Assembly: GCA_025846845.1 (NCBI GenBank)
Contig: JAOYTL010000001.1
Coordinates: forward strand, 620,001 to 684,000
DNA: 64,000 nt
Direction of reading: 5' to 3'
Source: Alloboseaceae bacterium BT-24-1
GTDB lineage: Bacteria; Pseudomonadota; Alphaproteobacteria; Rhizobiales; Beijerinckiaceae
Shown: positions 34,027 through 46,209 of the stretch, one piece after another
Position numbering within the stretch: the first letter of the stretch is position 1
Layout: every line of letters starts with the position of its first letter
Translations under genes and position numbers: made by a program
Notes under the pieces: model-generated
Seen by the model: the letters and a program-made list of their open reading frames with translations, nothing else
Database searches by the model: none
Told to the model about the DNA's origin: nothing

Positions 34027-34102
34027 GGGCGGTTAGCTCAGTTGGTAGAGCATCTCGTTTACACCGAGAGGGTCGGCGGTTCGAGCCCGTCACCGCCCAC
34101 CA
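34027..34102 (+). tRNA. tRNA-Val (TAC)
   Basis: 76 nt. The acceptor stem GGGCGGT pairs with ACCGCCC, followed by discriminator A and encoded CCA. The D-arm TAGCTCAGTTGGTAGAGCA, the anticodon arm TCTCG-TTTACAC-CGAGA (anticodon TAC) and the T-arm GGTTCGAGCC are all regular. The gene ends 4 nt before the convergent stop of the MerR gene. Confidence 0.97.
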
Positions 34103-34106
34103 GCCT

Positions 34107-35189
34107 TTAGGCTGGCAGCATCCAGAGCGTATGCACGCGGCCATCCTGGCCGAAGCCGATGCCGCATTGCAGGGAGCCTTTGGCGAACTGCGCCTCGTAG
34201 ACATCTACGCCGTCCTCGGCGACGCGGCGAAAGCCGAGCGACTGCAGTCCGCCCTTTGCTTCGAGCTCTGCGTTCACGATCGGCTGCTGCTCGCGGACGA
34301 GCTCCGCCAATTCCTCGCTCAACAGCTCGAAAGACATCCCGCCATGCTGCTGCTGTTCGAGGAGCTCGCGCAACGTCGCCTCGCTGCGCGGATGCGGGGT
34401 CCGATTGCGCACCCGCTCGCCGAGTTCCTCGCTCCAGCGCCTTGCCTCCGCCTCGTCGATGCGTGAGGCAACGGTGTCGTGCCCGCCCTGATGCAGGATC
34501 AGCGCATCAATGCCACCGTCGTCACCTGGCGTGAAGGTGAGCTGGGCCGGGACGACCTTCAGGAAGAAGTTGCGGTCGCTTTCGGCGAAGAGTTCGACCT
34601 TGGGCTGCCCGGACACTTGCAGGAAGAAGCGATCGCCTTCCAGGCTGACGGTCATGATGAGCCCGGCGGGATGCCGGTAGAAGCCGCTGCAGCGCACGAA
34701 GCGGCTTGGATCGATCCTGGTCTCGGTGCGCGGCCGCGCCTGCTCATAACGCCGCCAGGCAACGGAATCGGTGGTGGTCTCAGTCATATTGGCCTCCTTC
34801 GCGAGCTTGATCAGTTCGTCGGCGGTGAGGGAGGTGCCGGCTGCGAGCTTGGCTTGCGCGGCGCGAACCAGAGCAAGACCCTGCTCAGCCCGCTCGCGCT
34901 GTTCGCTGAGCAGGCTGTGCTGGATGCCGAGGACGCCCGAAAGATCGAGCGCCTTGCCGTGCAGGAGCGCAGTGATCCGCTGCAGGCTGAGACCCAGCCG
35001 CTTCAGCGCCAGGATCTCGTGCAACCGGGCGATCTCGTCGGCGCCATAGAGGCGCCAGCCCTTGTCGGTCCGTCGCGGCTGGATCAGGCCACGCTCCTCG
35101 TAGAGCCGCAGCGCCCGCTTCGACAGCCCGATCCGGGCCGCGCACTCATTGGCCTCTAGCCAAGTCTCAGCCTTATTCCGCGTGCTCAT
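34107..35189 (-). CDS. MerR family transcriptional regulator with DUF3471-like C-terminal domain
   Basis: 360 aa. The ATG at 35189 follows a strong AGGAGG ribosome site; longer frames run into the lon terminator. Residues 8-75 are a MerR helix-turn-helix (ECAARIGLSKRALRLYEERG, GWRLYGADEIARLHEILALK), followed by a dimerisation coil. Residues about 165-250 (CSGFYRHPAGLIMTVSLEGD, FLQVSGQPKVELFAESDRNF) look like DUF3471, a beta-rich domain usually found after beta-lactamase-like proteins. The rest is helical with no recognised domain. The effector is unknown. The gene sits where hup is often found after lon. Confidence 0.85.
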   Translation of the reverse strand: MSTRNKAETWLEANECAARIGLSKRALRLYEERGLIQPRRTDKGWRLYGADEIARLHEILALKRLGLSLQRITALLHGKALDLSGVLGIQHSLLSEQRERAEQGLALVRAAQAKLAAGTSLTADELIKLAKEANMTETTTDSVAWRRYEQARPRTETRIDPSRFVRCSGFYRHPAGLIMTVSLEGDRFFLQVSGQPKVELFAESDRNFFLKVVPAQLTFTPGDDGGIDALILHQGGHDTVASRIDEAEARRWSEELGERVRNRTPHPRSEATLRELLEQQQHGGMSFELLSEELAELVREQQPIVNAELEAKGGLQSLGFRRVAEDGVDVYEAQFAKGSLQCGIGFGQDGRVHTLWMLPA

Positions 35190-35250
35190 CGGCACCTCCT
35201 GAATCAGCCCTAGGCTATGACGCAGGGTGCGGCTCAAGTGGCCAGCCAAC

Positions 35251-35280
35251 AAAAAAAGGCCGCCGGCGGAGCCGGCGGCC
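35251..35280 (-). terminator. Rho-independent terminator of lon
   Basis: On the minus strand a perfect 10-bp stem GGCCGCCGGC / GCCGGCGGCC with a 3-nt loop is followed directly by seven T residues. It lies 22 nt past the lon stop and upstream of the MerR gene, so the two are separate transcription units. Confidence 0.9.
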
Positions 35281-35302
35281 TTCCTATTCACGAACGGTGG
35301 GC

Positions 35303-37732
<2,430 letters not shown>

Positions 37733-38016
37733 GTCTAGTCCTTCAAGTTTTCGCCCGGCCGACCCCGAAAAGGCAATCGAAACGGACGTACCGCGCGACG
37801 CGACCATTCGCGCCAGGCGCCCCTGCGAGCCACGCCCTCTACAGGCACGCGACTCTCGCAAGTGAACATAAAGTGGATGCTTCGACGCCGGCTTTCAAGC
37901 GACGCCTCACGCAGTCCACCGCAGCTTCTGCCGCAGCCGGCACACGAGGCCGTGATGGCTCCGCCAAGGCAAAAGCAGGTTCCAGGCAGTTGTCTCCACC
38001 CGGGCACACAAAGCAA
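37733..38016. promoter_or_regulatory. lon upstream region, no gene seen
   Basis: Untranslated region between the clpX terminator and lon. Because the clpX terminator closes the upstream unit, lon must have its own promoter here. No heat-shock-type promoter could be assigned with confidence by eye. Confidence 0.4.
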
Positions 38017-38040
38017 AACGCGCGCCACAGGGCGCGCGTT
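38017..38040 (-). terminator. Rho-independent terminator of clpX
   Basis: Perfect 10-bp stem AACGCGCGCC / GGCGCGCGTT with loop ACAG (plus-strand reading). On the minus strand it is followed by TTTTGCTTTG. It lies 28 nt past the clpX stop. Confidence 0.85.
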
Positions 38041-38067
38041 CCGAACTGAACCAAACGCGGGCCTAGC

Positions 38068-39339
<1,272 letters not shown>

Positions 39340-39612
39340 GATTCTCCATCTCGGAGGACAAAATCCGCCACCGAATAACGGCAGGCTGATGTCGTCTCCC
39401 CGTCATAATAGGCGCTCAGATCACGATTTTTAGGTTAACGCGTCGCTCTGGCGCAGGCGGCGACGAAACTGACCCAAAACCGGACCGCTCGAGCGCCTCG
39501 CTGCGCCCTTCCGATGCCCCATGCAAACATGGGGCCTAGTCTCTAGGCAATATGGCCCTTCGAAAGCCACTCGCCAACCCACAGGCGCGTCGTGCCGGGG
39601 TAGCCTTTTAAA
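39340..39612. promoter_or_regulatory. clpX upstream region with small hairpin, no gene seen
   Basis: About 270 nt without a recognisable gene. It contains a perfect 8-bp hairpin GCCCCATG-CAAA-CATGGGGC (39516-39535), which has no T-tract. Since clpP probably ends at the repeat at 39613-39658, this region should hold a clpX promoter, although readthrough from clpP is possible. Confidence 0.4.
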
Positions 39613-39658
39613 GCACCGGCTTCCTCTGAAAACCGGTACCCACTTTTCCGGCCGGTGC
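39613..39658. repeat. Rhizobiales-type intergenic palindrome after clpP, possible terminator
   Basis: Arms GCACCGGC / GCCGGTGC (39613-39620 and 39651-39658) surround a core containing GAAAACCGGTACCCACTTTT. A related core (CGAAAACCGCCTCGCACTTTT in two parts, CGAAAACCGC and CTCGCACTTTT) occurs at 46162-46209. It lies immediately after the clpP stop, and on the minus strand the stem is followed by TTTAAAA, so it may also end the clpP transcript. Confidence 0.6.
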
Positions 39659-39659
39659 C

Positions 39660-40286
39660 TCAGGCCGCCGCCTCGTCCGCGCGCTTGTCGATGACTTTGT
39701 CGATCAGCCCGAACTCCTTGGCCTGATCGGCCGTCATGAAATTATCGCGCTCCAGCGCCTGCTCGATCTCCTCATAGGAGCGGCCGGTGTGCCTCACGTA
39801 GATCTCGTTCAGGCGCCGCTTCAGGCTCTCGACCTCGCGAGCATGGATCAGGATGTCGGTGACCTGGCCCTGGAAGCCGCCGGAGGGCTGATGGACCATG
39901 ATCCGCGCGTTCGGCAGGGCAAAGCGCATGTCCTTGGCGCCGGCGGTCAGCAGGAGCGAGCCCATCGAAGCCGCCTGGCCGACGCAGAGCGTCGTCACCG
40001 GGCAGCGGATGAACTGCATGGTGTCGTAGATCGACAGGCCCGAGGTGACCACGCCGCCGGGCGAGTTGATGTAGAAGGAGATTTCCTTCTTCGGGTTCTC
40101 GGCCTCGAGAAAGAGCAGCTGCGCCACGATCAGCGAGGCCGAATAATCCTCGACCGGCCCGGTCAGGAAGATGATGCGCTCACGCAGCAGGCGCGAATAG
40201 ATGTCGAAGGCGCGCTCGCCGCGGCTCGACTGCTCGACCACCATCGGGACGAGATTGTTATAGGTCTCGATCGGGTCACGCATCAT
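39660..40286 (-). CDS. clpP: ATP-dependent Clp protease proteolytic subunit ClpP
   Basis: 208 aa serine protease that forms the double heptameric chamber used by ClpX/ClpA. The catalytic Ser is in CVGQAASMGSLLLTAG and the His in RIMVHQPSGGFQGQ, with the Asp in the expected C-terminal part. It opens MMRDPIETYNNLVPMVVEQS; either of two adjacent ATGs could start it, and the first has the better AAGGA spacing. It follows tig by 142 nt. Confidence 0.97.
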   Translation of the reverse strand: MMRDPIETYNNLVPMVVEQSSRGERAFDIYSRLLRERIIFLTGPVEDYSASLIVAQLLFLEAENPKKEISFYINSPGGVVTSGLSIYDTMQFIRCPVTTLCVGQAASMGSLLLTAGAKDMRFALPNARIMVHQPSGGFQGQVTDILIHAREVESLKRRLNEIYVRHTGRSYEEIEQALERDNFMTADQAKEFGLIDKVIDKRADEAAA

Positions 40287-40373
40287 GGTCGGTCCTTGGG
40301 GTCAAAGCGGGCGGGAATCAGCCGCGAGCGGCGAACCCCCACATAAGCATGCCGGCTGCGGCTGAAAAGGGAA

Positions 40374-40401
40374 GCGCCGCCCGGCAGAAGGCGGGCGGCG
40401 C
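40374..40401 (-). terminator. Rho-independent terminator of tig
   Basis: Perfect 10-bp stem GCGCCGCCCG / CGGGCGGCGC with an 8-nt loop. On the minus strand it is followed by TTCCCTTTTC. It lies 28 nt past the tig stop and about 90 nt before clpP, so clpP likely has its own promoter in the remaining gap. Confidence 0.75.
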
Positions 40402-40428
40402 GCAGATCGTAAGTCCGATGCGGAAGGA

Positions 40429-41853
40429 TCAGGCCGAAGCCTCGTCGTCCGCGGCCTTCTTGGCCTTCTTCGCCTTGGCGGCCTTCGGCTTGGCCTCGGC
40501 GGCGCCCTCTTCCTCGTCATCGGCGAAGAGCACCTCGCGCGAGACCGATTTGTCGGAGACCTTCACCTGGCCGAGGAGATGGTCGACGACCTTCTCCTCG
40601 AAGATCGGAGCCCGGATCTCGGCGAGCGCCTGCGGGTTCTTGCGATAGAACTCCCAGACTTCCTTCTCCTGGCCCGGGAACTGGCGGGCGCGCTGGATCA
40701 GGGCCTGCGTCACCTCATCATCGGCGATCTGGACCTTGGCCTGCTCGCCGATCTCGGCCAGCACGAGGCCGAGCCGCACGCGGCGCTCGGCGATCCTGCG
40801 GTACTCGGCGCGAGCCTCGTCCTCGGTGGTGTTCTCGTCGGCGAAGGTCTTGTTGGCGTTCTTCATGTCCGCCTCGACCTGGCTCCAGACCGCGGCGAAC
40901 TCCTGCTCGACCAAGGTCGGCGGCAGCTCGAAGCTGTACTTGCCGTCGAGCGCATCGAGCAGGCTCTTCTTGACCTTGCGGCGCGACTGCTCGCCGAACT
41001 CGCGGCCGATCTGCTCGCGGATCGCGGTCTTCAGCGCATCGAGCGACTCCATGCCGAAGCCCTTGGCGAGCTCGTCATCGATCTTGAGCTCGCCTGGTCC
41101 CTGCACGTCGTCGACGGTGACGGCGAACTCGGCCGGCTTGCCGGCGAGGTTCTCGGCTGCATAGTTCTCGGGGAAGGTCACCGAGACGGTGCGCTGCTCG
41201 CCCTTCTTGGCGCCCTCGAGCTGCTCCTCGAAGCCCGGGATGAACTGGCCGGCGCCGAGCTCGAGCGGGATTTCCGAGCCGGTGCCACCGTCGAAGGGCT
41301 TGCCTTCCAGCGTGCCGGTGAAGGAGATCAGCAGGCGGTCGCCCTTGGCAGCCTTGGCGCCATCCTTCTTCGACTCGAAGCTGCGGTTCTGCGAGGCCAT
41401 GCGCTCCAGCGCGGCATCGACATCCGCCTCGGGCACCTCGGCGACCGGCTTTTCGAGCGCGACATCCGAGACATCGACGATCTCGATCTTCGGCAGTACC
41501 TCGAGCGCGACGGTGAAGGCGAGATCGCCCTTGGCCTCCATCGCGGCCTCGATCTCGTCCTTGTTCTCCGGGAACTTGATCTGCGGCTCGAAGGCGAGCT
41601 TGAGCTCGTTGTCGGTGATGATCTTCTGGTTCGCCTCGTTGACGGCGTTCTGGACGACATCGGCCATGACCGAGCGGCCATAGAGCCGGCGCAGGTGACC
41701 GACCGGGACCTTGCCGGGGCGGAAGCCGTTGATGCGGGCCTTGCCCTGCAGGCCGGCGAGGCCGTCATCCAGCCTGGTCTTGAGGTCGGCGGCGTTCAGC
41801 ACCACCTGAAATTCGCGCTTGAGGCCCTGGGACAGGGTTTCCGTCACGTTCAT
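40429..41853 (-). CDS. tig: trigger factor, ribosome-associated chaperone and prolyl isomerase
   Basis: 474 aa from the ATG at 41853 (MNVTETLSQGLKREFQVVLN); the longer frame upstream runs through tRNA-Leu. The N-terminal ribosome-binding domain has NGFRPGKVPVGHLRRLYGRS (the GFRxGKxP signature). The FKBP-type domain includes GDRLLISFTGTLEGKPFDGG and LGAGQFIPGFEEQLEGAKKG. The helical C-terminal arm ends in a Lys/Ala-rich tail. The order tRNA-Leu-tig-clpP-clpX-lon is classical. Confidence 0.97.
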   Translation of the reverse strand: MNVTETLSQGLKREFQVVLNAADLKTRLDDGLAGLQGKARINGFRPGKVPVGHLRRLYGRSVMADVVQNAVNEANQKIITDNELKLAFEPQIKFPENKDEIEAAMEAKGDLAFTVALEVLPKIEIVDVSDVALEKPVAEVPEADVDAALERMASQNRSFESKKDGAKAAKGDRLLISFTGTLEGKPFDGGTGSEIPLELGAGQFIPGFEEQLEGAKKGEQRTVSVTFPENYAAENLAGKPAEFAVTVDDVQGPGELKIDDELAKGFGMESLDALKTAIREQIGREFGEQSRRKVKKSLLDALDGKYSFELPPTLVEQEFAAVWSQVEADMKNANKTFADENTTEDEARAEYRRIAERRVRLGLVLAEIGEQAKVQIADDEVTQALIQRARQFPGQEKEVWEFYRKNPQALAEIRAPIFEEKVVDHLLGQVKVSDKSVSREVLFADDEEEGAAEAKPKAAKAKKAKKAADDEASA

Positions 41854-41939
41854 CGTTCTGATCCGCCAACAGCTCTTTAACTTCAATGTCCAAAGCGCGA
41901 CGCCGGGTGACCGCCGCCGCGCTCGCGAAATCCGAATCC

Positions 41940-42024
41940 TGGTGCGGGCGGAGGGACTCGAACCCCCACGACTTTCGCCGCTGGTACCTAAAACCAGTGC
42001 GTCTACCAGTTCCGCCACGCCCGC
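41940..42024 (-). tRNA. tRNA-Leu (TAG)
   Basis: 85 nt with a long variable arm as expected for a class II tRNA. The acceptor stem GCGGGCG pairs with CGCCCGC, with discriminator A and encoded CCA (41940-41942). The anticodon arm CTGGT-TTTAGGT-ACCAG gives anticodon TAG, and GGTTCGAGTCC forms the T-arm. It lies 86 nt upstream of tig on the same strand. Confidence 0.97.
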
Positions 42025-42190
42025 CAACCCGGTGCGCCATATCGCAGTCTTCGCGACAGCAGCACCGTAGGCCGCGCCGCTATACCATTTCGGGCGCGTC
42101 ATGCAGCAAAAAAATGCGACAGTTCTGCGAACGCCGCTCCCGAGCGGCTTTGCACTCGCCAGAACAGTGCGGCCCGGCTATGTCGCGAGC

Positions 42191-43636
42191 ATGAGCAAAG
42201 ACGCCTCGCCGCCGGCCTCGCGCCCTCATCCCAGCCGACGCCTCGTCATCGCACGGGCCGCCGGGGCCGCGACCCTGCTCTCCCCGCTTTCCGCACTGGC
42301 CCAGCAGGCGCCGACTGCTTCGACGCCGCCCACCGGCGGCGCGGTGCGAGACCTTGTCGCGACCTCGGCCAAGGTGCGGCTGCGGCCTGCACCGGCGCCC
42401 GAAACGGAGATCTGGGCCTTCGATGGCGCTACGCCAGGCCCGGTGCTCAGAGTGAAGCAAGGCGAGACCTTGCGCCTTGCCCTGCAGAATCGGACCGACA
42501 AGCCGCTCTCCCTGCACTGGCATGGCCTGCGCGCCGATCACGCGATGGACGGCGTCGGCGGCTTCAGCCAGGAGCCGGTGCCGCCAGGCGGGCAGTTCGA
42601 GTATCGGCTGACGCCGCCCGATCCCGGGACCTTCCTCTATCGGCCAATGCTGCTCGGAGGTTCATCCGAGCCGGCCGGGCGCGGGCTCTCAGGCATGCTG
42701 ATCGTCGAGGAGAAGGAGCCGCCTTCAGTCGATCTCGACCTGCCCGCCCTGATCGGCGACTGGCTGCTCGGCGACGACCAGAAGCTCCTGCCCTTCGCGG
42801 CAGACGGACCGGACGGCGCAGCGGCCGGGCGGCTCGGCAGCTGGCTCACCGTCAACGGCAAGCCGCCGCCGCTGCCGGTCAAGCTGCCGCCGGGCGCCCG
42901 CGTCAGGCTTCGCCTGGCCAATGCCTGCAATGCGCGGATCATGCGATTGCGCTTCGACGAGATGAAAGCCTCCGTCGCGGCGGTCGATGGCCAGCCGACC
43001 GATACCTTCGAGCCGGTGCGGGGGCAGCTGCCTTTCGCGCCCGGCACACGTTACGACGTGATCTTCGATATGCCGGAGACGGTCGGGGCCAGCGCCAGTG
43101 TCACCGCGCTGATCGGGCCAGGCGTGCCGCTGGTTCGCTTCGTCTCGGAAGGCGCGGCGAAGCCGGCACGCACTCCGATCGCCGCGATGCCGCTCAACCC
43201 GGCGCTGCCGGCCGCGGTTCGGCTGCAAGACGCGAAGCGCGCCGAGATCGTGATCGAAGGCGGCGCCAGGATCACGCCGGAGAATAAGCTCGACCTCGCC
43301 GGGCTCGACCTCGGTCGGCCCTGGACCGTCAATGGCGGCCAGGGCGATCCGAAGGGCAAGCCACTGCTCAGCGTCAAGCGCGGCTCGCCCGTGGTGATCG
43401 CCATCACCAACAAGACGGCCTTCCTGCAGCCGCTGCATGTTCACGGCCACAGCTTCCGCCTGTTGCATCCGCTCGACGACGGCTGGGAGCCCTATTTCCT
43501 CGACACGGTGCAGATTCCCGAGGGCAAGCGCCTGCACATCGCCTTCATCGCCGACAATCCCGGACGCTGGCTGATCTCCTCGACCGTGCTGGAGCGCTTC
43601 GACCGCGGGCTGTGGAGCTGGTTCGAGGTGACATGA
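42191..43636 (+). CDS. multicopper oxidase-like protein lacking most copper ligands
   Basis: 481 aa with a twin-arginine leader (SRRLVIARAAGAATLLSPLS, cleavage near ALAQQ), so it is a folded periplasmic export. Three cupredoxin domains can be followed. The first copper motif (SLHWHGLRADH) and the HVHGHSFRLLH motif are kept. The usual HxH of the first domain reads LYRPMLLGG, and the C-terminal HCHxxxH(M) motif reads WLISSTVLERFDRGL, so the type 1 Cys and several His ligands are gone. It is therefore probably not an oxidase of the normal kind. The DoxX-like gene follows 4 nt later. Confidence 0.85.
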   Translation: MSKDASPPASRPHPSRRLVIARAAGAATLLSPLSALAQQAPTASTPPTGGAVRDLVATSAKVRLRPAPAPETEIWAFDGATPGPVLRVKQGETLRLALQNRTDKPLSLHWHGLRADHAMDGVGGFSQEPVPPGGQFEYRLTPPDPGTFLYRPMLLGGSSEPAGRGLSGMLIVEEKEPPSVDLDLPALIGDWLLGDDQKLLPFAADGPDGAAAGRLGSWLTVNGKPPPLPVKLPPGARVRLRLANACNARIMRLRFDEMKASVAAVDGQPTDTFEPVRGQLPFAPGTRYDVIFDMPETVGASASVTALIGPGVPLVRFVSEGAAKPARTPIAAMPLNPALPAAVRLQDAKRAEIVIEGGARITPENKLDLAGLDLGRPWTVNGGQGDPKGKPLLSVKRGSPVVIAITNKTAFLQPLHVHGHSFRLLHPLDDGWEPYFLDTVQIPEGKRLHIAFIADNPGRWLISSTVLERFDRGLWSWFEVT

Positions 43637-43640
43637 GGCG

Positions 43641-44045
43641 ATGAGCGCAGGGCGACGCGCCATGCTCTGGCTGCTGGCGGCGTTCTACCTTGCCGCCGGC
43701 CTGCTGCATCTGCGCTCGCCTGCAGCCTTCCTGCCGATCGTGCCGGGCTGGGTGCCAGCGCCGCACCTGACCGTGATCGCGACAGGCATCGCCGAAATCC
43801 TCGGGGCCCTCGGCCTGCTTGTTCCACGGCTGCGCAAGGCTGCAGGCATCGGCCTCGCGCTCTATGCGCTCTGCGTCTTCCCGGCCAATCTGAAGCACGC
43901 CATCGAAGGTGTGGTCCTTCCGGAATTACCGAGCAGCTGGTGGTATCACGGCCCTCGTCTCGCCTTCCAGCCGGTGCTGATTTGGGCGGCGCTGTACGCT
44001 TCCGGCGTCACGCGCTGGCCATGGCGGCGCTTGCCAGCCAAGTGA
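43641..44045 (+). CDS. DoxX-like small membrane protein
   Basis: 134 aa with four hydrophobic segments (LWLLAAFYLAAGLLHL; VIATGIAEILGALGLLVP; GIGLALYALCVFPANL; QPVLIWAALYASGV). The motif AEILGALGLLVPRLRKAAG is typical of DoxX/YphA-type proteins. It starts 4 nt after the multicopper-oxidase-like gene and is surely cotranscribed. Function is unknown; family members have been linked to quinone or thiol redox processes. Confidence 0.75.
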   Translation: MSAGRRAMLWLLAAFYLAAGLLHLRSPAAFLPIVPGWVPAPHLTVIATGIAEILGALGLLVPRLRKAAGIGLALYALCVFPANLKHAIEGVVLPELPSSWWYHGPRLAFQPVLIWAALYASGVTRWPWRRLPAK

Positions 44046-44083
44046 GCGGCTTCTAAACCAGCCGCCTCAGCCAGGAGCCTGCC

Positions 44084-44953
44084 ATGACCGCCAACGCCAT
44101 CGTCACCGTGGGCGCCGACCTCGCCAGGCCCGTCCGCTTCGGCAACAGCCTGCCGCTCGCCTTGATCGCCGGCCCCTGCCAGATGGAAAGTCGCGATCAC
44201 GCGCTGGAGATCGCCCTTGCGCTGAAGGAGACGTCCGAGAAGCTCGGCATTGGGCTGGTCTTCAAGGCGTCGTTCGACAAGGCCAACCGCACCAGCGTGA
44301 AGGGCCAGCGTGGCATCGGCCTGGAAGCCGCCCTGCCCGTCTACGCGGAGATCCGCGAGCGCACCGGCATGCCGGTTCTGACCGACATCCACGATGTGAG
44401 CCAGTGCGCGCCGGTCGCCGAGGTGGTCGATATCCTGCAGATTCCGGCCTTCCTGTGCCGGCAGACCGATCTGCTCGTCGCCGCCGCCAAGACCGGCCGC
44501 GTCGTCAACGTCAAGAAGGGCCAGTTCCTGGCGCCCTGGGACATGGTCAACGTCGCCGCCAAGGTGACCGACAGCGGCAATCCGAACGTGATGCTCACCG
44601 AGCGCGGCGTCTCCTTTGGCTACAACACGCAGGTCACCGACATGCGCGCTCTGCCGATCATGGCCGAGATCGGCGCGCCCGTGATCTTCGACGCCACCCA
44701 TTCGGTGCAGCAGCCCGGTGGAAAGGGCGCCTCGACCGGCGGCCAGCGCGAATTCGTGCCGGTGCTGGCGCGCGCCGCGGTCGCCGTCGGCGTCGCCGGT
44801 GTCTTCATCGAGACCCACCCCGACCCCGACAACGCCCCTTCGGACGGGCCGAACATGGTGCCACTGCGCGACTTCCATGCGCTGATCGCAGAACTGCAAG
44901 AGTTCGATCGGCTTGCCAAGCGCACCGCGCATTCTACGCTGGCGTATGTTTGA
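44084..44953 (+). CDS. kdsA: 3-deoxy-8-phosphooctulonate synthase (KDO8P synthase)
   Basis: 289 aa cytosolic enzyme that condenses phosphoenolpyruvate with arabinose 5-phosphate for the KDO of lipopolysaccharide. Signatures include LALIAGPCQMESRDHALEIA, FKASFDKANRTSVKGQRGIG, PVLTDIHDVSQCAPVAEVVD, DATHSVQQPGG and GVFIETHPDPDNAPSDGPNM. Length is standard. An MFS gene overlaps its end by 8 nt. Confidence 0.97.
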   Translation: MTANAIVTVGADLARPVRFGNSLPLALIAGPCQMESRDHALEIALALKETSEKLGIGLVFKASFDKANRTSVKGQRGIGLEAALPVYAEIRERTGMPVLTDIHDVSQCAPVAEVVDILQIPAFLCRQTDLLVAAAKTGRVVNVKKGQFLAPWDMVNVAAKVTDSGNPNVMLTERGVSFGYNTQVTDMRALPIMAEIGAPVIFDATHSVQQPGGKGASTGGQREFVPVLARAAVAVGVAGVFIETHPDPDNAPSDGPNMVPLRDFHALIAELQEFDRLAKRTAHSTLAYV

Positions 44954-46151
44954 CAAGCCCGATGCCTCGTCCCAGCCCGGCTCGCTGAATTCGCTCATTC
45001 TCGTTCTCGGGGCGTGCGGTTTCGCCTCGACCTTCACCATGCGTTTGCTCGACCCGCTGGTGCCGACACTGGCGGCCGAGTTCGGGCGCAGCATCGCCCA
45101 GGTCGCTGCCGTCGCGACCGCATTCTCCTTCGCCTACGCCATCGGCCAGCCTTTCCTCGGGCCGATCGCCGATTCGCTGGGGAAGCTCAGGACGATCTCT
45201 GCCTGTCTCGGCGGGCTCGCGCTGCTTTCACTCGGGGTTGCTTTCGTCGGGTCGTTCGAAGCGCTGACGGTGGTGCGCATGGTCGCCGGTATCGCCGCCG
45301 GGGGCATCATCCCGGTCGCGATGGCGGCGATCGGCGACCGGGCGCCCATGGCCGAGCGACAGGTCATGCTCGGCCGCTTCCTGGTGCTGATGATCGTGGG
45401 GCAGATGGTCGGTGCCGCCTGCTCGGGGCTGATCGCCGAGCATCTGGGTTGGCGCTACGTCTTCGTGATGGCGGCCGGGCTCGCTGCGATCGCCGGTGTT
45501 TTGGTCGTGCTAGTGCTGAAGCCGAGGCCGGATGCACGTCGCGCGCCGCTCAGCTTCGCCGGCGCCCTCGCGAACTATGCCGCCGTCTTCGCCAATCCGC
45601 GTTCGAAGCTGCTTTATGGGCTCGTCATCGTCGAGGGCAGCCTGATCTTCGGCATGCCGCCCTATATCGCCGCGATCCTGCAGGAGCGCGCCGGCGTCGG
45701 GCCGTCGCAGGCCGGCCTCGTCATCGCCGGCACCGGGCTCGGCGGCATCGTCTATGGCGTGCTGACCCGTATCCTGGTCGAACGGCTCGGCCCGACCCGG
45801 ATGACGACGCTGGGCGGCATCGTGATGGGCCTGGCCTTCACCCTGTTCTCGCTCAGCTTCCTGCCCTGGTGGAGCGCGGTCGCGATCTTCACGCTGAATG
45901 GCTTCGGCTTCTTCCTGATGCACGGCACCTTCCAGGCGCAGGCGACCGAGCTGGCGCCGACCGCGCGCGGCTCCGCGGTGGCGCTGTTCGCCTGCGCGCT
46001 GTTCTGCGGCCATGCGCTTGGGCCGGTGCTGATGGGCGCCGCGCTGCATCTGTTCGGTACCAGCGGCGCAATCCTGCTTTTCGCCGCCGGAATCACCCTG
46101 CTCGGCTTCGCAACGCCGCGCATCCTGCCGCTGGCGGGCAGCCGGACCTGA
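44946..46151 (+). CDS. MFS transporter
   Basis: 401 aa from the ATG at 44946, which overlaps the kdsA stop by 8 nt. Twelve hydrophobic segments are apparent, with the MFS loop 2-3 region IADSLGKLRTISACLGG and the loop 8-9 equivalent LVERLGPTRMTTLGGIV. It resembles drug/metabolite efflux members of the family, but no substrate can be assigned. Translational overlap with kdsA is probably incidental. Confidence 0.88.
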   Translation: MFDKPDASSQPGSLNSLILVLGACGFASTFTMRLLDPLVPTLAAEFGRSIAQVAAVATAFSFAYAIGQPFLGPIADSLGKLRTISACLGGLALLSLGVAFVGSFEALTVVRMVAGIAAGGIIPVAMAAIGDRAPMAERQVMLGRFLVLMIVGQMVGAACSGLIAEHLGWRYVFVMAAGLAAIAGVLVVLVLKPRPDARRAPLSFAGALANYAAVFANPRSKLLYGLVIVEGSLIFGMPPYIAAILQERAGVGPSQAGLVIAGTGLGGIVYGVLTRILVERLGPTRMTTLGGIVMGLAFTLFSLSFLPWWSAVAIFTLNGFGFFLMHGTFQAQATELAPTARGSAVALFACALFCGHALGPVLMGAALHLFGTSGAILLFAAGITLLGFATPRILPLAGSRT

Positions 46152-46161
46152 TTTCCTTTTG

Positions 46162-46209
46162 AGCGTGCCGTAATCCGAAAACCGCCTCGCACTTTTCGGC
46201 GGCAAGCTC
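46162..46209. repeat. intergenic palindrome related to the one after clpP
   Basis: Near-perfect arms GAGCGTGCCG / CGGCAAGCTC surround a core with CGAAAACCGC and CACTTTTCGG. The core corresponds to the GAAAACCGG...CACTTTTCCGG core at 39613-39658. It lies between the convergent MFS and queF genes and may serve as a bidirectional transcript end. Confidence 0.55.
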
